Assembly: GCF_017313275.1 (NCBI RefSeq)
Contig: NZ_JAFLNM010000002.1
Coordinates: forward strand, 420,455 to 484,454
Source: Flagellimonas profundi
GTDB taxonomy: Bacteria; Bacteroidota; Bacteroidia; Flavobacteriales; Flavobacteriaceae
Reading direction: 5' to 3'
DNA: 64,000 nt
Part shown: positions 42,029 to 52,212 of the stretch, piece after piece
Numbering within the stretch: position 1 is the stretch's first letter
Layout of the letters: each line of letters starts with the position of its first letter
Program-made: the position numbers and the translations under genes
The notes under the pieces: model-generated
Told to the model about the DNA's origin: nothing
What the model saw: only the letters and a program-made list of their open reading frames with translations
Database searches by the model: none

Positions 42029-44788
42029 ATGCTAAGATTTCAATCTTTTACTCACCGTAAAAAACATCTTTTTCCAGAATTTATCCTTGGTTTTGTTCTG
42101 TTGACACTGATATTTCCAGTGAATCTTCAGGCGCAAAATTCATCCATTCCAGACCCTGACGATGTTATTGGATTTGAAATAGGCTCTGATTTTCATTTGG
42201 CCACTTACGAACAATCCATTGAATACTTTAAAAAACTGGACGCCGCCAGTGACCTTGTAGAAATGCGGGAAACTGGAAAAACTTCTGAAGGTCGTGCTTG
42301 GTATTATGTTCTGATTTCTTCCAAAGAAAACTTGGGCAAGATCGACCACTACAAAGAAATATCCCAAAAGTTGGCCCACCCCAATGGAATGTCCCGTGAA
42401 GAAGCCAAAAACTTGGCCGTAAAGGGCAAGGCCATTGTGGACATAAGTGGGGGATTACATGCTTCAGAAGTCGCAGGGGCACAACATATCATTATATTGG
42501 CCCATCAAATTGTAACCGAGGCAGACACCAAAAAACTTAAACCCATTCTGGATAATGTGATTTTGGTGTTATGGCCATCATTGAATCCTGATGGACAGGA
42601 TATTATTGCAAACTGGTATATGTCCAACGTGGGAACACCCTATGAAACTGCAAGGACACCATGGCTTTATCAAAAATATGTGGGACATGACAATAATCGG
42701 GATGCGTATATGCTCAATATGCTGGAGTCTCGGGTTGTGGGCAGAACATGGAGGGAATGGGAACCTAATGTGATTCATGTCCATCATCAATCCTCTCCTT
42801 TCCCAACCCGAATTTGGTTGCCTCCCTTTGCTGAGCCCATTGCGCCACAAACGCCACCCATTGTTGCCCGTGAGGTGAACATGATCGGAATGGCCATGGC
42901 ACAAGAATTGGAAACCGAAGGTTTGCCTGGGGCCGTGCACATGGGTAAGGGTTTTGATGCTTGGTATCCCGGGTACATTGATTATTTGCCCGTGATGCAG
43001 AACATTCCTTCATTTTGGACCGAAACGGCATTGTACCGATATGCCACCCCTTATTTTTATACCATTCGGGATTTTCCTGAAAACAGAAAGGACTTAAGGG
43101 TGGAATCGCTGTACAACAGCCCATGGAAAGGCGGTTGGTGGCGATTGAGCGATGCCATGCAGTATATGCAAACCGCCTCGATTGCCGTATTGGACTATTC
43201 TGCCAAGTATAAGGAAACCTTGTTGTTCAATAAATACCAGGCTGCCGTAACCACCATTGAAAAATATAAAAATGAAGCTCCTTATGCTTACATCATCCCG
43301 CAAAAACAGCGAGATCCTGTTCGCCCGGTCGAACTTTTAAAGCGTTTGGCTTTCAATGGAATAAAAATCTCCCAATTGGACCAACCAATGGAATATTCGG
43401 GGGTTACCTATCCTAAAGGTACTTGGGTGATACCTATGGATCAAGAGTTTGCCGAAATGGCGCGTCAGGTTTTGGATGTTCAAGTGTATCCTGATCTAAG
43501 GGAATCTCCGGATGGGCCCTTGGAACAACCTTATGATGCTGCAGGATGGACCCTTCCTTTTCAGATGGAAGTGGAGGTCGTTACGGGAACAATTCCCTTG
43601 ACGGATGTATTTAGGGAAGCATTGATACCTGTTGAAGGTAACCCGCTCAATACCACGGATGATGAAAAACAAGACCTGAACAAAACCGATTTTGCCCCAG
43701 GAGTAGGTTTTGATACGGATAAAGTGGCAGCTGGTATTAAACCATTGTCCGGAACCCTCCGAGGTAGCGGAAGCACATTGTGGCTAGATCCAGCACAAAA
43801 CAATATTTTCCGGGTTTTAGGAGAAGCCATTAAAAATGGCTACAGTATTGGCTATAATGTGGATACCAAAAAATATGGGGTAAGAGGTGTTTCACGAAGC
43901 AAAATAAATCAATGGGTCAAGGAGTATGCAATCCACGCCAACATGGGCTCAGGGTATGGTGATTCCAAAGTAAAATCCAGGATTGGCCTTTACCGTCCAT
44001 GGACGGCAAGCATGGATATGGGATGGACCCGTTGGTTGCTGGATAATTTTGGTATTCCTTATGCCTCTGTCAGGGATATGGATTTTAAATCCAATAATCT
44101 AAAAGATCGTTTTGATGTTATTGTCATGGCTTCCGAATGGCCAGGTTCCATTGAAAATGGGTTGGAGCCCGGCTCAGCACCACCAGAATATGCGGGAGGA
44201 TTGGGTGAACTTGGTATACGCAACTTGAATGCTTTTGTGGAACAGGGAGGAACATTGATCACGTTGAACCGAAGCTCTAATTTTGCCATCAATGCGCTGC
44301 ACCTACCCGTAAAGAATGTGGTGGATAAAGTGAACAGGGCAAAATTTTTTACCGGAGGTTCCATTGTTCAGGTGGAAACCAACCCAAGTCATCCGGTTAT
44401 GGCGGGTATGCTCCGGAAATCCAATGTTTTTGTATATAACAGTCCTATTTTTAGCACTGAAGAAGGGTTTGAAGGTGAAGTCTTGGCCAAGTATCAGGAA
44501 AAAGGTTCTCCTTTAATGTCAGGATTCTTGGTAGGGGAAGAATATATGAACGGAAATGCTGTGGCGTTAGACGTAAATCATGGCAAGGGCCATGTTTTAT
44601 TGTTTGGATACCAGCCCCAGTGGAGAGGTCAGTCCATGGGAACGTTCAGGACACTGTTCAATGCCCTACTGTATGCAAATGATTTACCTAAAATAGATCG
44701 CGAGGTTTCCGAAGATTGGCGGTTCATACCAAGTAATCTTGATAAAGATAAATCGAATAACAAAGATGTAGACCCTAATAAGAAATAG
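42029..44788 (+). CDS. Secreted M14-family metallopeptidase
   Basis: The protein is 919 residues from the ATG at 42029; an ATG at 41975 is also open. A signal-like segment (HLFPEFILGFVLLTLIFPVN) comes first. The M14 zinc carboxypeptidase domain (about residues 50-400) has the HxxE zinc pair in GLHASEVAGAQH near 145 and NPDGQDIIANWY after it. The C-terminal half includes a glutamine-amidotransferase-like part (VEQGGTLITLNRSSNF). It probably degrades peptides in the periplasm or outside. The next gene begins 5 bases later. Confidence 0.87.
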   Translation: MLRFQSFTHRKKHLFPEFILGFVLLTLIFPVNLQAQNSSIPDPDDVIGFEIGSDFHLATYEQSIEYFKKLDAASDLVEMRETGKTSEGRAWYYVLISSKENLGKIDHYKEISQKLAHPNGMSREEAKNLAVKGKAIVDISGGLHASEVAGAQHIIILAHQIVTEADTKKLKPILDNVILVLWPSLNPDGQDIIANWYMSNVGTPYETARTPWLYQKYVGHDNNRDAYMLNMLESRVVGRTWREWEPNVIHVHHQSSPFPTRIWLPPFAEPIAPQTPPIVAREVNMIGMAMAQELETEGLPGAVHMGKGFDAWYPGYIDYLPVMQNIPSFWTETALYRYATPYFYTIRDFPENRKDLRVESLYNSPWKGGWWRLSDAMQYMQTASIAVLDYSAKYKETLLFNKYQAAVTTIEKYKNEAPYAYIIPQKQRDPVRPVELLKRLAFNGIKISQLDQPMEYSGVTYPKGTWVIPMDQEFAEMARQVLDVQVYPDLRESPDGPLEQPYDAAGWTLPFQMEVEVVTGTIPLTDVFREALIPVEGNPLNTTDDEKQDLNKTDFAPGVGFDTDKVAAGIKPLSGTLRGSGSTLWLDPAQNNIFRVLGEAIKNGYSIGYNVDTKKYGVRGVSRSKINQWVKEYAIHANMGSGYGDSKVKSRIGLYRPWTASMDMGWTRWLLDNFGIPYASVRDMDFKSNNLKDRFDVIVMASEWPGSIENGLEPGSAPPEYAGGLGELGIRNLNAFVEQGGTLITLNRSSNFAINALHLPVKNVVDKVNRAKFFTGGSIVQVETNPSHPVMAGMLRKSNVFVYNSPIFSTEEGFEGEVLAKYQEKGSPLMSGFLVGEEYMNGNAVALDVNHGKGHVLLFGYQPQWRGQSMGTFRTLFNALLYANDLPKIDREVSEDWRFIPSNLDKDKSNNKDVDPNKK

Positions 44789-44793
44789 TAGCA

Positions 44794-45738
44794 TTGCGGA
44801 AAAAGGAAAACAGATATACCATAGCATTTTATAATCTAGAAAACTTTTTTGATACCAAGGACGACCCTTATTTGTTGGATGATGATTTTACGCCCAAGGG
44901 ATTTAAAAAATGGAACAAATCAAAGTTTTGGAAAAAAGCAAAGAAGATTTCCAGGGCAATTTCAAAAATTGGTTTGAAAGATAGTGGGCATCCACCCGTT
45001 TTGGTAGGTATGGCCGAGGTGGAAAACAAGGGTGTGATCGAAACTCTTTTGCAAACCAAAAAACTTCGGAATTTGAATTATGGTGTTATTCATTTTGACT
45101 CTCCCGATGAAAGGGGGATCGACACGGCACTGATCTACGACAAAGGACATTTTTCGGTTTTGGATGCAGAGACGATTCCTTTAATCGTTCAAAATACCAA
45201 TGGAGAGCGCGATTTAACGCGTGACATTCTGTATGTACACGGTAAATTGCATAAAGAGGAAATACATGTTTTTGTAAACCACTGGCCATCCCGAAGACAA
45301 GGAGCCGAAGAGACCAGCTATAAGCGAATTAAAGCGGCGGAAATTATGCTGCAAAAGATTGATGAGATCGAAGCTGATCGGCCAAATATCATTATTATGG
45401 GTGATTTTAACGATGACCCCAATTCGGAGAGCATACAAACGCTTATGGATACAGGAATGTTCATTAACCCAATGCAAAAGTTATTGTCTCCCGAATCGGG
45501 CAGTGCTAATTATCGGGGGGAATGGAACCTTTTTGATCAAATATTAATTTCCCATAGTTTTTTAAACTATAAAAAGGGAACCCACAGCTTTGTAAAAGCA
45601 AAAATATTCTCGCCCCGCTTTTTAAAGGAATGGAAGGGAAGGTATAGAGGCAATCCGTTCAGAACTTTTGCTGGATCAAAATATTTGGGCGGTTATAGCG
45701 ATCATTTTCCAGTATATATCGTTTTAGATGACAATTAA
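44794..45738 (+). CDS. Endonuclease/exonuclease/phosphatase family protein
   Basis: The 314-residue protein has the metal-dependent EEP fold: FYNLENFFDTKDD near residue 15, GMAEVENKGVIE with the metal-binding glutamate, NHWPSRRQGAEE, MGDFNDDPNSE and the terminal SDHFPVY. It could cut nucleic acids or phosphoesters; the substrate is unknown. The start is a TTG, since the motif YNLENFFD must be near the N-terminus and no ATG is available. No signal peptide is seen. It is coupled to the M14 gene by a 5-base gap. Confidence 0.85.
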   Translation: MRKKENRYTIAFYNLENFFDTKDDPYLLDDDFTPKGFKKWNKSKFWKKAKKISRAISKIGLKDSGHPPVLVGMAEVENKGVIETLLQTKKLRNLNYGVIHFDSPDERGIDTALIYDKGHFSVLDAETIPLIVQNTNGERDLTRDILYVHGKLHKEEIHVFVNHWPSRRQGAEETSYKRIKAAEIMLQKIDEIEADRPNIIIMGDFNDDPNSESIQTLMDTGMFINPMQKLLSPESGSANYRGEWNLFDQILISHSFLNYKKGTHSFVKAKIFSPRFLKEWKGRYRGNPFRTFAGSKYLGGYSDHFPVYIVLDDN

Positions 45739-45893
45739 AAGATTGTAAGAAAATAGTTACGCCACATAAAAGTTAATTTTCACAACATATTGAGGTAAAA
45801 TGCTATGCATTTCGTCGAATAAAGTAGGAATTTTATCGATGAATCTTATATATCCTCATATATTAGTAGTCCAAATCTTACCTAAACTTAATT

Positions 45894-48089
45894 ATGGACT
45901 ACAGATTTCCTTTAGGGGCCAAGGGAGTTATCTTCTCCATTTTATTCTTGCTTTTAGGCATTTCTTCCACTTATGCCCAATCCAAAAAAGCCAAAGACAA
46001 CATACGTTCTTCCTACGATCAAGGAAAAATATCCACAGTTATTTCCGCAATGGAAATGGAACACCGATCCAAACTTCGTAAAATAGGAGAGTTGGTAAAG
46101 TCCAAAGGACTTGAAGCACTAGAGAACAAAAACAACGGTACTCAAATAGCATTGAAAGATATCGGTACCGATGGCACACCACTTTATTATACTACACTTA
46201 ACGACCCTGCCTCCCAAACTTCGAGAGCACATACACTTTATGATAAAGGCCTTTTGAATTTGGGCTTGACAGGAACCAATATGGAAGTGGGTGTCTGGGA
46301 TTCGGGCGTTGCCCTACCTTCCCATCAGGAGTTTGACACTCGCGCTAAAATTGCCGACAATGCGGATGAGATTAGCCTACACGCTACTTTGGTCACTGGA
46401 AATCTGATTTCTGCCGGGGTAGAGCCCAATGCCAAAGGTGTAGCTTATGGTGCCCAAGCGTTGACCCACGATTGGAGCCGCGATAAAATTGAAGTGGCTG
46501 AAGCGGCTGCGAATGGTATGCTTTTAAGTAACCATTCCTATGGAATTTTGTCCGATAGGGTTCCCGATTGGTATTTTGGGGCATATATTAAGGTGACCCA
46601 AGATTGGGATAGGATTATGTACAACGCTCCTTACTATTTAATGGTTACCGCTGCGGGCAATGCTCAAAAATCTTATGATAACGAAGCACCAAATTTTGGC
46701 AAAACAGCAGATGGTTTTGATTTGTTGCTTGGCTTTACCACAACAAAAAACGGACTGACCATTGCCGGTGCCAATACCGAAATTGATAGCAACGGTGATT
46801 TGAAAAAGGCATCCGTTGCCGGTTACAGTAGTTTTGGACCTGTTGATGATGGCCGAGTAAAGCCCGATTTGGCTGGCGATGGAGGGAACATACTTTCCAC
46901 AAGCTCCGTTACCAATAGTAGTTACCAGGTTTCCGCTGGAACTTCAATGGCTGCACCAGGCGTAACAGGTACACTTTTGTTGTTGCAACAGTATTACGAA
47001 GAATTGTTCGGCAACTATATGAAAGCTGCAACTTTAAAGGGACTTGCGCTTCATACGGCAGATGATGTTGATGCCAAAGGACCCGATTACAAAATGGGCT
47101 GGGGCATTATGAATGCCAAATCTGCAGCAGAGGTGCTTCAGAATAAAGAGTATACCACCTTGGTGAACGAAGAAAGCCTATCAAACGGGGAAACCTATAG
47201 CATCACGGTAAATGCAATTGAAGGTACTCCGTTGGTTGCTTCCATTTCTTGGACCGATCCAGAATCGGAAAACATCAACAGAGGGGAGCTTAACAGTACT
47301 ACCGCAGCTTTGGTGAACGATTTGGATATTAGGATAACCAAGGATGGGGAAACCTATTTCCCATGGAAGTTAAATCCCGCAAAAGCAAACGATGCCGCTA
47401 CCAAAGGAGACAACAAAGTAGATCCTTTTGAGCGGGTTGAGGTGGAAAACGCAAGTGGAGCATATACCATCACAATTTCGCACAAGGGTGTATTGAAAAA
47501 TGAGCTTCAGGATTTCTCCTTGATCGTTACAGGCGCCCAGATTTCCAGCTGCTCCATTAAAACTCCTTCGGATGTATCTTTGGAAAACTCTTCGATTGAG
47601 GGTACGACCATTTCTTGGAAAGAAGCGGAAGAAACCTTGTTCGAGCTACAGTACAAAAGTATTGATTCGGATAACTGGGAAAGTGAATTGATTTGGGAAA
47701 ACAGTTTTGAACTTGCTGCCTTGGAAGAGGGCAAAGTGTACGAAGCTCGTGTTCGTGCAATTTGTACCGAGAGTACGGTTTCCGAGTTTTCCGAGACCAT
47801 TGAATTTGAATTCAACGGAGCCGAAACTGCTTTGATGGAAAACACCACCATGTTTGTTCCACAGGAATTGAACATCTCAGTATATCCCAACCCAACCGTC
47901 GACTATTTGAATGTAAATGCGGATTTGTCCAAAGATGCCGAGTTCTCCATCGTAACTACGTCGGGGAATATCATCAAAAAGGGCAAGACAGCGGGTTCTA
48001 TAAATGTGTCTTCCCTTTCTTCAGGACTATATGTGCTGGTTGTTCAGGATTATGCGGGCATCAAGAGCACGAAGTTTTATAAAAACTAG
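45894..48089 (+). CDS. Secreted subtilisin-like protease with T9SS sorting domain
   Basis: The 731-residue protein has a signal peptide (about 1-28, ending STYAQS), an S8 domain with the aspartate in VGVWDSG near residue 136, a histidine in SLHATLVTG near 163 and the serine in SAGTSMAAPG near 351, a fibronectin-III-like part (about 555-645), and a C-terminal type A sorting domain (about 655-731, ISVYPNPTVDYLNV ... SGLYVLVV ... KFYKN). It should leave the cell through type IX secretion. The histidine motif is HAT in place of the common HGT. It is a single gene. Confidence 0.93.
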   Translation: MDYRFPLGAKGVIFSILFLLLGISSTYAQSKKAKDNIRSSYDQGKISTVISAMEMEHRSKLRKIGELVKSKGLEALENKNNGTQIALKDIGTDGTPLYYTTLNDPASQTSRAHTLYDKGLLNLGLTGTNMEVGVWDSGVALPSHQEFDTRAKIADNADEISLHATLVTGNLISAGVEPNAKGVAYGAQALTHDWSRDKIEVAEAAANGMLLSNHSYGILSDRVPDWYFGAYIKVTQDWDRIMYNAPYYLMVTAAGNAQKSYDNEAPNFGKTADGFDLLLGFTTTKNGLTIAGANTEIDSNGDLKKASVAGYSSFGPVDDGRVKPDLAGDGGNILSTSSVTNSSYQVSAGTSMAAPGVTGTLLLLQQYYEELFGNYMKAATLKGLALHTADDVDAKGPDYKMGWGIMNAKSAAEVLQNKEYTTLVNEESLSNGETYSITVNAIEGTPLVASISWTDPESENINRGELNSTTAALVNDLDIRITKDGETYFPWKLNPAKANDAATKGDNKVDPFERVEVENASGAYTITISHKGVLKNELQDFSLIVTGAQISSCSIKTPSDVSLENSSIEGTTISWKEAEETLFELQYKSIDSDNWESELIWENSFELAALEEGKVYEARVRAICTESTVSEFSETIEFEFNGAETALMENTTMFVPQELNISVYPNPTVDYLNVNADLSKDAEFSIVTTSGNIIKKGKTAGSINVSSLSSGLYVLVVQDYAGIKSTKFYKN

Positions 48090-48211
48090 TTCCAATAATC
48101 GATTGGTAATTTACAATGGACTCCATACTGATAAAGATTCCATTTGGGTTAATTCGTGAAATTCGTGTCATTCCAGTTTATAATGATCAAAGTTTAATAA
48201 GCAATTCAATA

Positions 48212-48487
48212 GATTCTTCGCTGCGCTCAGAATGACATTGGTCATTGAGAATTGTTTATTGCATAATTGATGACGACTGTCAGTTCGAAGTGACAAATTC
48301 CCATTACCACAAACAAAGGTCATGCTGAACTTGTTTCAGCATCCCATGGGAGGGGAGTGAATTCCACATTGCGCTTCGACTCCGCTCAGCGACCAAGGTA
48401 GCATTGGTGTATATCCGAACAATTCGTGTCAAACCCACTTTCTTTTGGGTCAGATGGGATTCTTCGCTACGCTCAGAATGACAATGA
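48212..48487. repeat. Cluster of intergenic palindromic repeats
   Basis: The 447-base gap (48090-48536) holds at least four fold-back motifs: GATTCTTCGC...CAGAATGACA near 48212; ATGCTGAA (48322-48329) with TTCAGCAT (48335-48342); CGCTTCGACTCCGCTCAGCG near 48374; and GGATTCTTCGCTACGCTCAG near 48456. They belong to the same scattered family as 1-361 and 18036-18227. I see no gene here. Confidence 0.8.
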
Positions 48488-48536
48488 TACTGAACCCTTT
48501 ACCTACCATCCCCTTTTTACGTTGCACCCAACAAAA

Positions 48537-49250
48537 TCAAACCTTTTTGATTTCATCATCCGTTAAGAGTTCCTCATTGCGCAGTCGCAGGAATACCTGG
48601 GCCGTGGTCACCACGTCCAGTTCGCAATAGTTGATAATCCTGTCAATATCGTTTTCCTTGTAGAATACATCTTTTACCATACTACCGTCCATATCTTCCT
48701 TGGGGGAGGGAATCCCCAGCACGTGGGCCAGCAGTTTTAAGGAGGTAAAGTGCTTGTAGTCGCCAAATTTCCAAAGTTCCATGGTGTCCAAATGAGGTAC
48801 TTCCCATGGTTTTTTCCCGAACAAATCCAGTTTATAGGGCAGATTGATGCCGCTTATGATCATTCTGCGGGCGATATATGGGAAATCGAACTCCTTGCCA
48901 TTATGGGCGCACAAAAGATGTTTTACGCTGCTAAAATAACCTGTGAGCAATTGCTTGAATTCCTTTAGTATTGTAGTTTCATCACCATAAAAAGAAGTGG
49001 TCCTAAAGGTTCTTAAATCTCCTTGCGTCTTAAAATAGCCCACGGAAATGCAGACTATTTTGCCAAATTCGGCCCAAATGCCCGCACGTTCATAAAACTC
49101 CTCGGGTGTGAATTCATCTTTGCGCTGGTACTGTGTTTTCTGTTCCCATAATTGCTGGGAGGTTTCATCCAAGTCGGAGAAATGTTGTTGTTGGGGTACG
49201 GTCTCGATATCCAAAAAGAGGATATGCTCCAGGTTAAGTTTATAAAGCAT
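48537..49250 (-). CDS. DEDDy 3'-5' exonuclease (PolB-like)
   Basis: The 237-residue protein has the exonuclease motifs I in ILFLDIETVP near residue 14, II in CAHNGKEFDFPYIARRMI near 115, and III in NYCELDVVTTAQVF near 208, with the tyrosine and aspartate typical of the DEDDy group. Without a polymerase domain it is the predicted PolB-like exonuclease type. It is the last gene of the long heme-run on this strand, 9 bases after the MGMT gene. Confidence 0.9.
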   Translation of the reverse strand: MLYKLNLEHILFLDIETVPQQQHFSDLDETSQQLWEQKTQYQRKDEFTPEEFYERAGIWAEFGKIVCISVGYFKTQGDLRTFRTTSFYGDETTILKEFKQLLTGYFSSVKHLLCAHNGKEFDFPYIARRMIISGINLPYKLDLFGKKPWEVPHLDTMELWKFGDYKHFTSLKLLAHVLGIPSPKEDMDGSMVKDVFYKENDIDRIINYCELDVVTTAQVFLRLRNEELLTDDEIKKV

Positions 49251-49259
49251 GGTAATAAA

Positions 49260-49730
49260 TTAAAAAAGAGTCGTCTGCTTTGCAGGACTCTCGTGTTCCA
49301 ATAACCATTTTTTTCTATGCAGTCCACCTGCATATCCTGTGAGGTCTCCGTTGGTTCCGATTACACGATGACAGGGAACCACAATCCAAAGTGGATTTTT
49401 GCCATTGGCCGAGGCTACTGCACGAATGGCCTTTACATCACCGAGTTGTTTGGAAAGTTCCAAATAAGAAATGGTTTTTCCAAAAGGTATTTTTAAAAGG
49501 GCATCCCAAACTTTCTTTTGAAAATCGGTGCCAGTAGGATTCAATTTAAGGTTAAATACCGTTCGGTCTCCTTTAAAATATTCCTGAAATTGACGAACAG
49601 CATCCTTTAAATCATCAGGAATTGTACCACTTGTTTTTTTATTGTCCAGAACGCTAACAGAGCTCAGGCCATGTACATCACCTTCTAACTTGGCGGTTCC
49701 GATAGGTGTTTGTATATAAGCAACTTCCAT
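49260..49730 (-). CDS. ogt: Methylated-DNA--[protein]-cysteine S-methyltransferase
   Basis: This suicide repair protein takes methyl groups from O6-methylguanine onto its own cysteine. The 156-residue protein has the active-site motif IVVPCHRVIGTNGDLTGYAG near residues 120-139 and the winged-helix part FGKTISYLELSKQLGDVKAI ahead of it. It lacks an Ada N-terminal domain. Its ATG shares one base with the stop of the CNNM gene. Confidence 0.94.
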   Translation of the reverse strand: MEVAYIQTPIGTAKLEGDVHGLSSVSVLDNKKTSGTIPDDLKDAVRQFQEYFKGDRTVFNLKLNPTGTDFQKKVWDALLKIPFGKTISYLELSKQLGDVKAIRAVASANGKNPLWIVVPCHRVIGTNGDLTGYAGGLHRKKWLLEHESPAKQTTLF

Positions 49731-50851
49731 TACTCTATTTCATCTTCATCTTCAATAATGCCCAATCGCTTCGCTCGGGCGTGCCAGTTCTTTCTGGCCA
49801 GCTTTTGAAGGTCTTCGACATTGTCACTTTCGTCCATGATCTCGAAACCGAGCAGGGTTTCGATCACGTCTTCCATGGTCACCAATCCACTTACCGAACC
49901 GTACTCGTCCACCACTAAGGAAATGTGTTCTCTTTTCTGAACAAACTTTTTGAAAAGCTCATTGATGGACTTGCTGCGGTTGGTCACCAATAGTTCCCTT
50001 CTTAGGGTAGCCAAGGTTTCATTCCCTTTATTGTTGATAATGGCCTCCAACAATTCGTCCTTTAAAAAGAAGCCTGTAATGTTGTCCATGCGATCCTTGT
50101 ACAGTGGTATCCTGGAAAAGCGTAGGGGTCTGTTTTTTTCAAAAAACTCCTTAATCGGCATGTCTTCCGAAGCAATTTTCATTACGGTTCTTGGGGTCAT
50201 TACATCCCGCGCTAGGATTTCATCAAAATAGAGCAGGTTTTTGATCATTGTGGATTCCGATTCCTTGAACACTCCTTCTTCGTGGGCGATTTCCGTCATG
50301 GCACTAAAATCCTCACGGCTCAATATGCTTCCATGTTCCCCTTTGGCACCGACCAGTTTGGTAAAAAGTTGCAACAGCCATAAGAGCCCTGTCCATTTTA
50401 AGATGAATACCATGATGTTCAGCGCCTTGCTGGTAAAGTTGGCCAACTGCTTCCAAAAAGTAGCCCCAATGGTCTTGGGGATGATCTCCGAGGCCACCAA
50501 GATCAATATGGTCATTAACGTGGAAACAATCCCCACCATAAGATCTTCGGTAAAGGTGAAACCAAAAATGGTCCGCTCGGTGCTTCCATACATTTCGGCA
50601 TATGCCACTTTTGCCTGCACCCCTACCAAAATGGCACCGACCGTATGCGCGATGGTGTTCAGGGTGAGGATGGCGATCAGCGGCTTGTCAACGTCCTTTT
50701 TAAGGGTTTCCAATGTGGCTGCGTAATCTTTTCCCTCTTGCTTTTTTACATTGATGAAGGTAGGTGTGATGCTCAACAGCACCGCCTCCAGAATGGAGCA
50801 CAAAAAGGAGAAAAAGATGGAAATAAGGGCATAAAATATTAGTAGTCCCAT
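49730..50851 (-). CDS. CNNM/hemolysin-family membrane protein with CBS pair
   Basis: The 373-residue protein has an N-terminal DUF21 membrane domain with about four helices (residues 1-180) and a CBS pair (about 205-335; DVMTPRTVMKIASEDMPI, then LVVDEYGSVSGLVTMEDVIE). It lacks the C-terminal CorC/HlyC transporter-associated domain. CNNM/CorC relatives deal with magnesium or cobalt efflux; the job here is inferred. It overlaps the MGMT gene by one base. Confidence 0.88.
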   Translation of the reverse strand: MGLLIFYALISIFFSFLCSILEAVLLSITPTFINVKKQEGKDYAATLETLKKDVDKPLIAILTLNTIAHTVGAILVGVQAKVAYAEMYGSTERTIFGFTFTEDLMVGIVSTLMTILILVASEIIPKTIGATFWKQLANFTSKALNIMVFILKWTGLLWLLQLFTKLVGAKGEHGSILSREDFSAMTEIAHEEGVFKESESTMIKNLLYFDEILARDVMTPRTVMKIASEDMPIKEFFEKNRPLRFSRIPLYKDRMDNITGFFLKDELLEAIINNKGNETLATLRRELLVTNRSKSINELFKKFVQKREHISLVVDEYGSVSGLVTMEDVIETLLGFEIMDESDNVEDLQKLARKNWHARAKRLGIIEDEDEIE

Positions 50852-50891
50852 AGGATGGCAGAATCTTTAGTACCAAGATAGGGAATAGGAA

Positions 50892-52199
50892 TTAATTTTG
50901 AATGTTTAATCCTTCTGCTTTATAAAAAACATCTTGTAAGGCTGTTCGGATGTTCAAATCATACAGTTGACGATGGTCTCTGGACGGATAAACCCGGTTG
51001 GATAGAAAAATAAAAGTGAGCTTGTTTTCGGGGTCGGCCCAAACAAAGGTCCCAGTAAAACCGGAATGCCCAAAACTTTTTGGTGATGCCAAAGGAGAAG
51101 GGTAGGCTTCCTCCAATGGAAGTTCTGCATTATCCAACATGGGTTTGTCAAAGCCCAATCCTCGGCGGTTTTCGTTTTCGGGATATTGTATTTCGGTAAA
51201 TTCTTTTACGGTCTTTATTGAAATGAGCTGTTTCCCATCTACATTGCCATAATTTTGATAAAAGAGCATCAATTTGGCCAGATCATCTGCAGTGCCGAAC
51301 AAACCTGCATTGCCCGAAACACCTCCCTTGAGTGATGCATTTTCGTCGTGTACCCAACCTTTTACCAGTGTTTTTCGAAAAAGTGTATCCACTTCGGTGG
51401 GAACAATGGCATTTACATAATTGTTTTCTTCAGGCAGATATCCCAACGTATGGCAGCCAAGTGGTCGATAGAAACTGTCATCCAAATAGGTCTGATAATC
51501 GGTCCCGGTTAGTTGTTCGATCAAACTTGGAAAAATTAAAAAAGTAAGTCCCGAATACACATATTTTTTTTCATCCGAAACTTTGGACCGGTTGATGATT
51601 CGGTTCATTTTTCGTTCAAAACGATTGTTGATGTAAAGTCCATCATATACTTGTCCTTGGTATCTTTTGTCGGATGCACGATGAACAAACCTCTTTTTGA
51701 TTTTCCCATTTTTCCGAAGCACTTTCTGAAGAAACACAATGTAGGGCACCAATCCCGCCTGATGCGCCAAAATTTCCCGAAGCGTCAGGTCTTTTTTGTC
51801 TTTTCGGTGTCTCCAAGGGTTCCAATAGGTACTAAAAGGTTTGTCCAGATCGAGTTTTCCCTCGTCCACTAACTTCATCAGGGCGGGCAGCGGCCCGGAA
51901 ATTTTGGTGACCGAGGCCAGATCGTACAAATCGTTCAATGCGACGGGTTGGATGCTATCGTAGGTGTGAAAGCCGTATGCTTTATGGAAAATAACGGTAT
52001 CTTTCTTGGCGACCAAGAGCTGTGCTCCTGGAAAGGCCAGACTATCAATGCCCATCCCCATGATAGAATCCACTTTCTGGTTGATGTAAATTTCATCAAA
52101 ACCTAGTTTGGAAGGATAGGCGTGGATAAGTTCCCGTTGGCCGAATCCAAAGGGCACCACCAAAGTGATGAGTAGCAACGAAACTGCTAGTTTTTTCAT
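50892..52199 (-). CDS. Secreted serine hydrolase, beta-lactamase/esterase fold
   Basis: The 435-residue protein has a signal peptide (MKKLAVSLLLITLVVPFGFG). The penicillin-binding-like fold has the SxxK nucleophile in LASVTKISG near residue 98, a tyrosine motif in YVYSGL near 214, and HSGFTG near 390 as the third motif. Such proteins act as esterases, D-aminopeptidases or amidases in the periplasm; antibiotic resistance need not follow. It starts 13 bases after hemB in the same direction. Confidence 0.88.
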   Translation of the reverse strand: MKKLAVSLLLITLVVPFGFGQRELIHAYPSKLGFDEIYINQKVDSIMGMGIDSLAFPGAQLLVAKKDTVIFHKAYGFHTYDSIQPVALNDLYDLASVTKISGPLPALMKLVDEGKLDLDKPFSTYWNPWRHRKDKKDLTLREILAHQAGLVPYIVFLQKVLRKNGKIKKRFVHRASDKRYQGQVYDGLYINNRFERKMNRIINRSKVSDEKKYVYSGLTFLIFPSLIEQLTGTDYQTYLDDSFYRPLGCHTLGYLPEENNYVNAIVPTEVDTLFRKTLVKGWVHDENASLKGGVSGNAGLFGTADDLAKLMLFYQNYGNVDGKQLISIKTVKEFTEIQYPENENRRGLGFDKPMLDNAELPLEEAYPSPLASPKSFGHSGFTGTFVWADPENKLTFIFLSNRVYPSRDHRQLYDLNIRTALQDVFYKAEGLNIQN

Positions 52200-52212
52200 T
52201 TTTGGTTAGGGT

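Noticed and set aside
48445..48630. 61-codon plus-strand frame near the exonuclease end
   Set aside because: It starts in an intergenic repeat and runs into the conserved exonuclease gene on the other strand.
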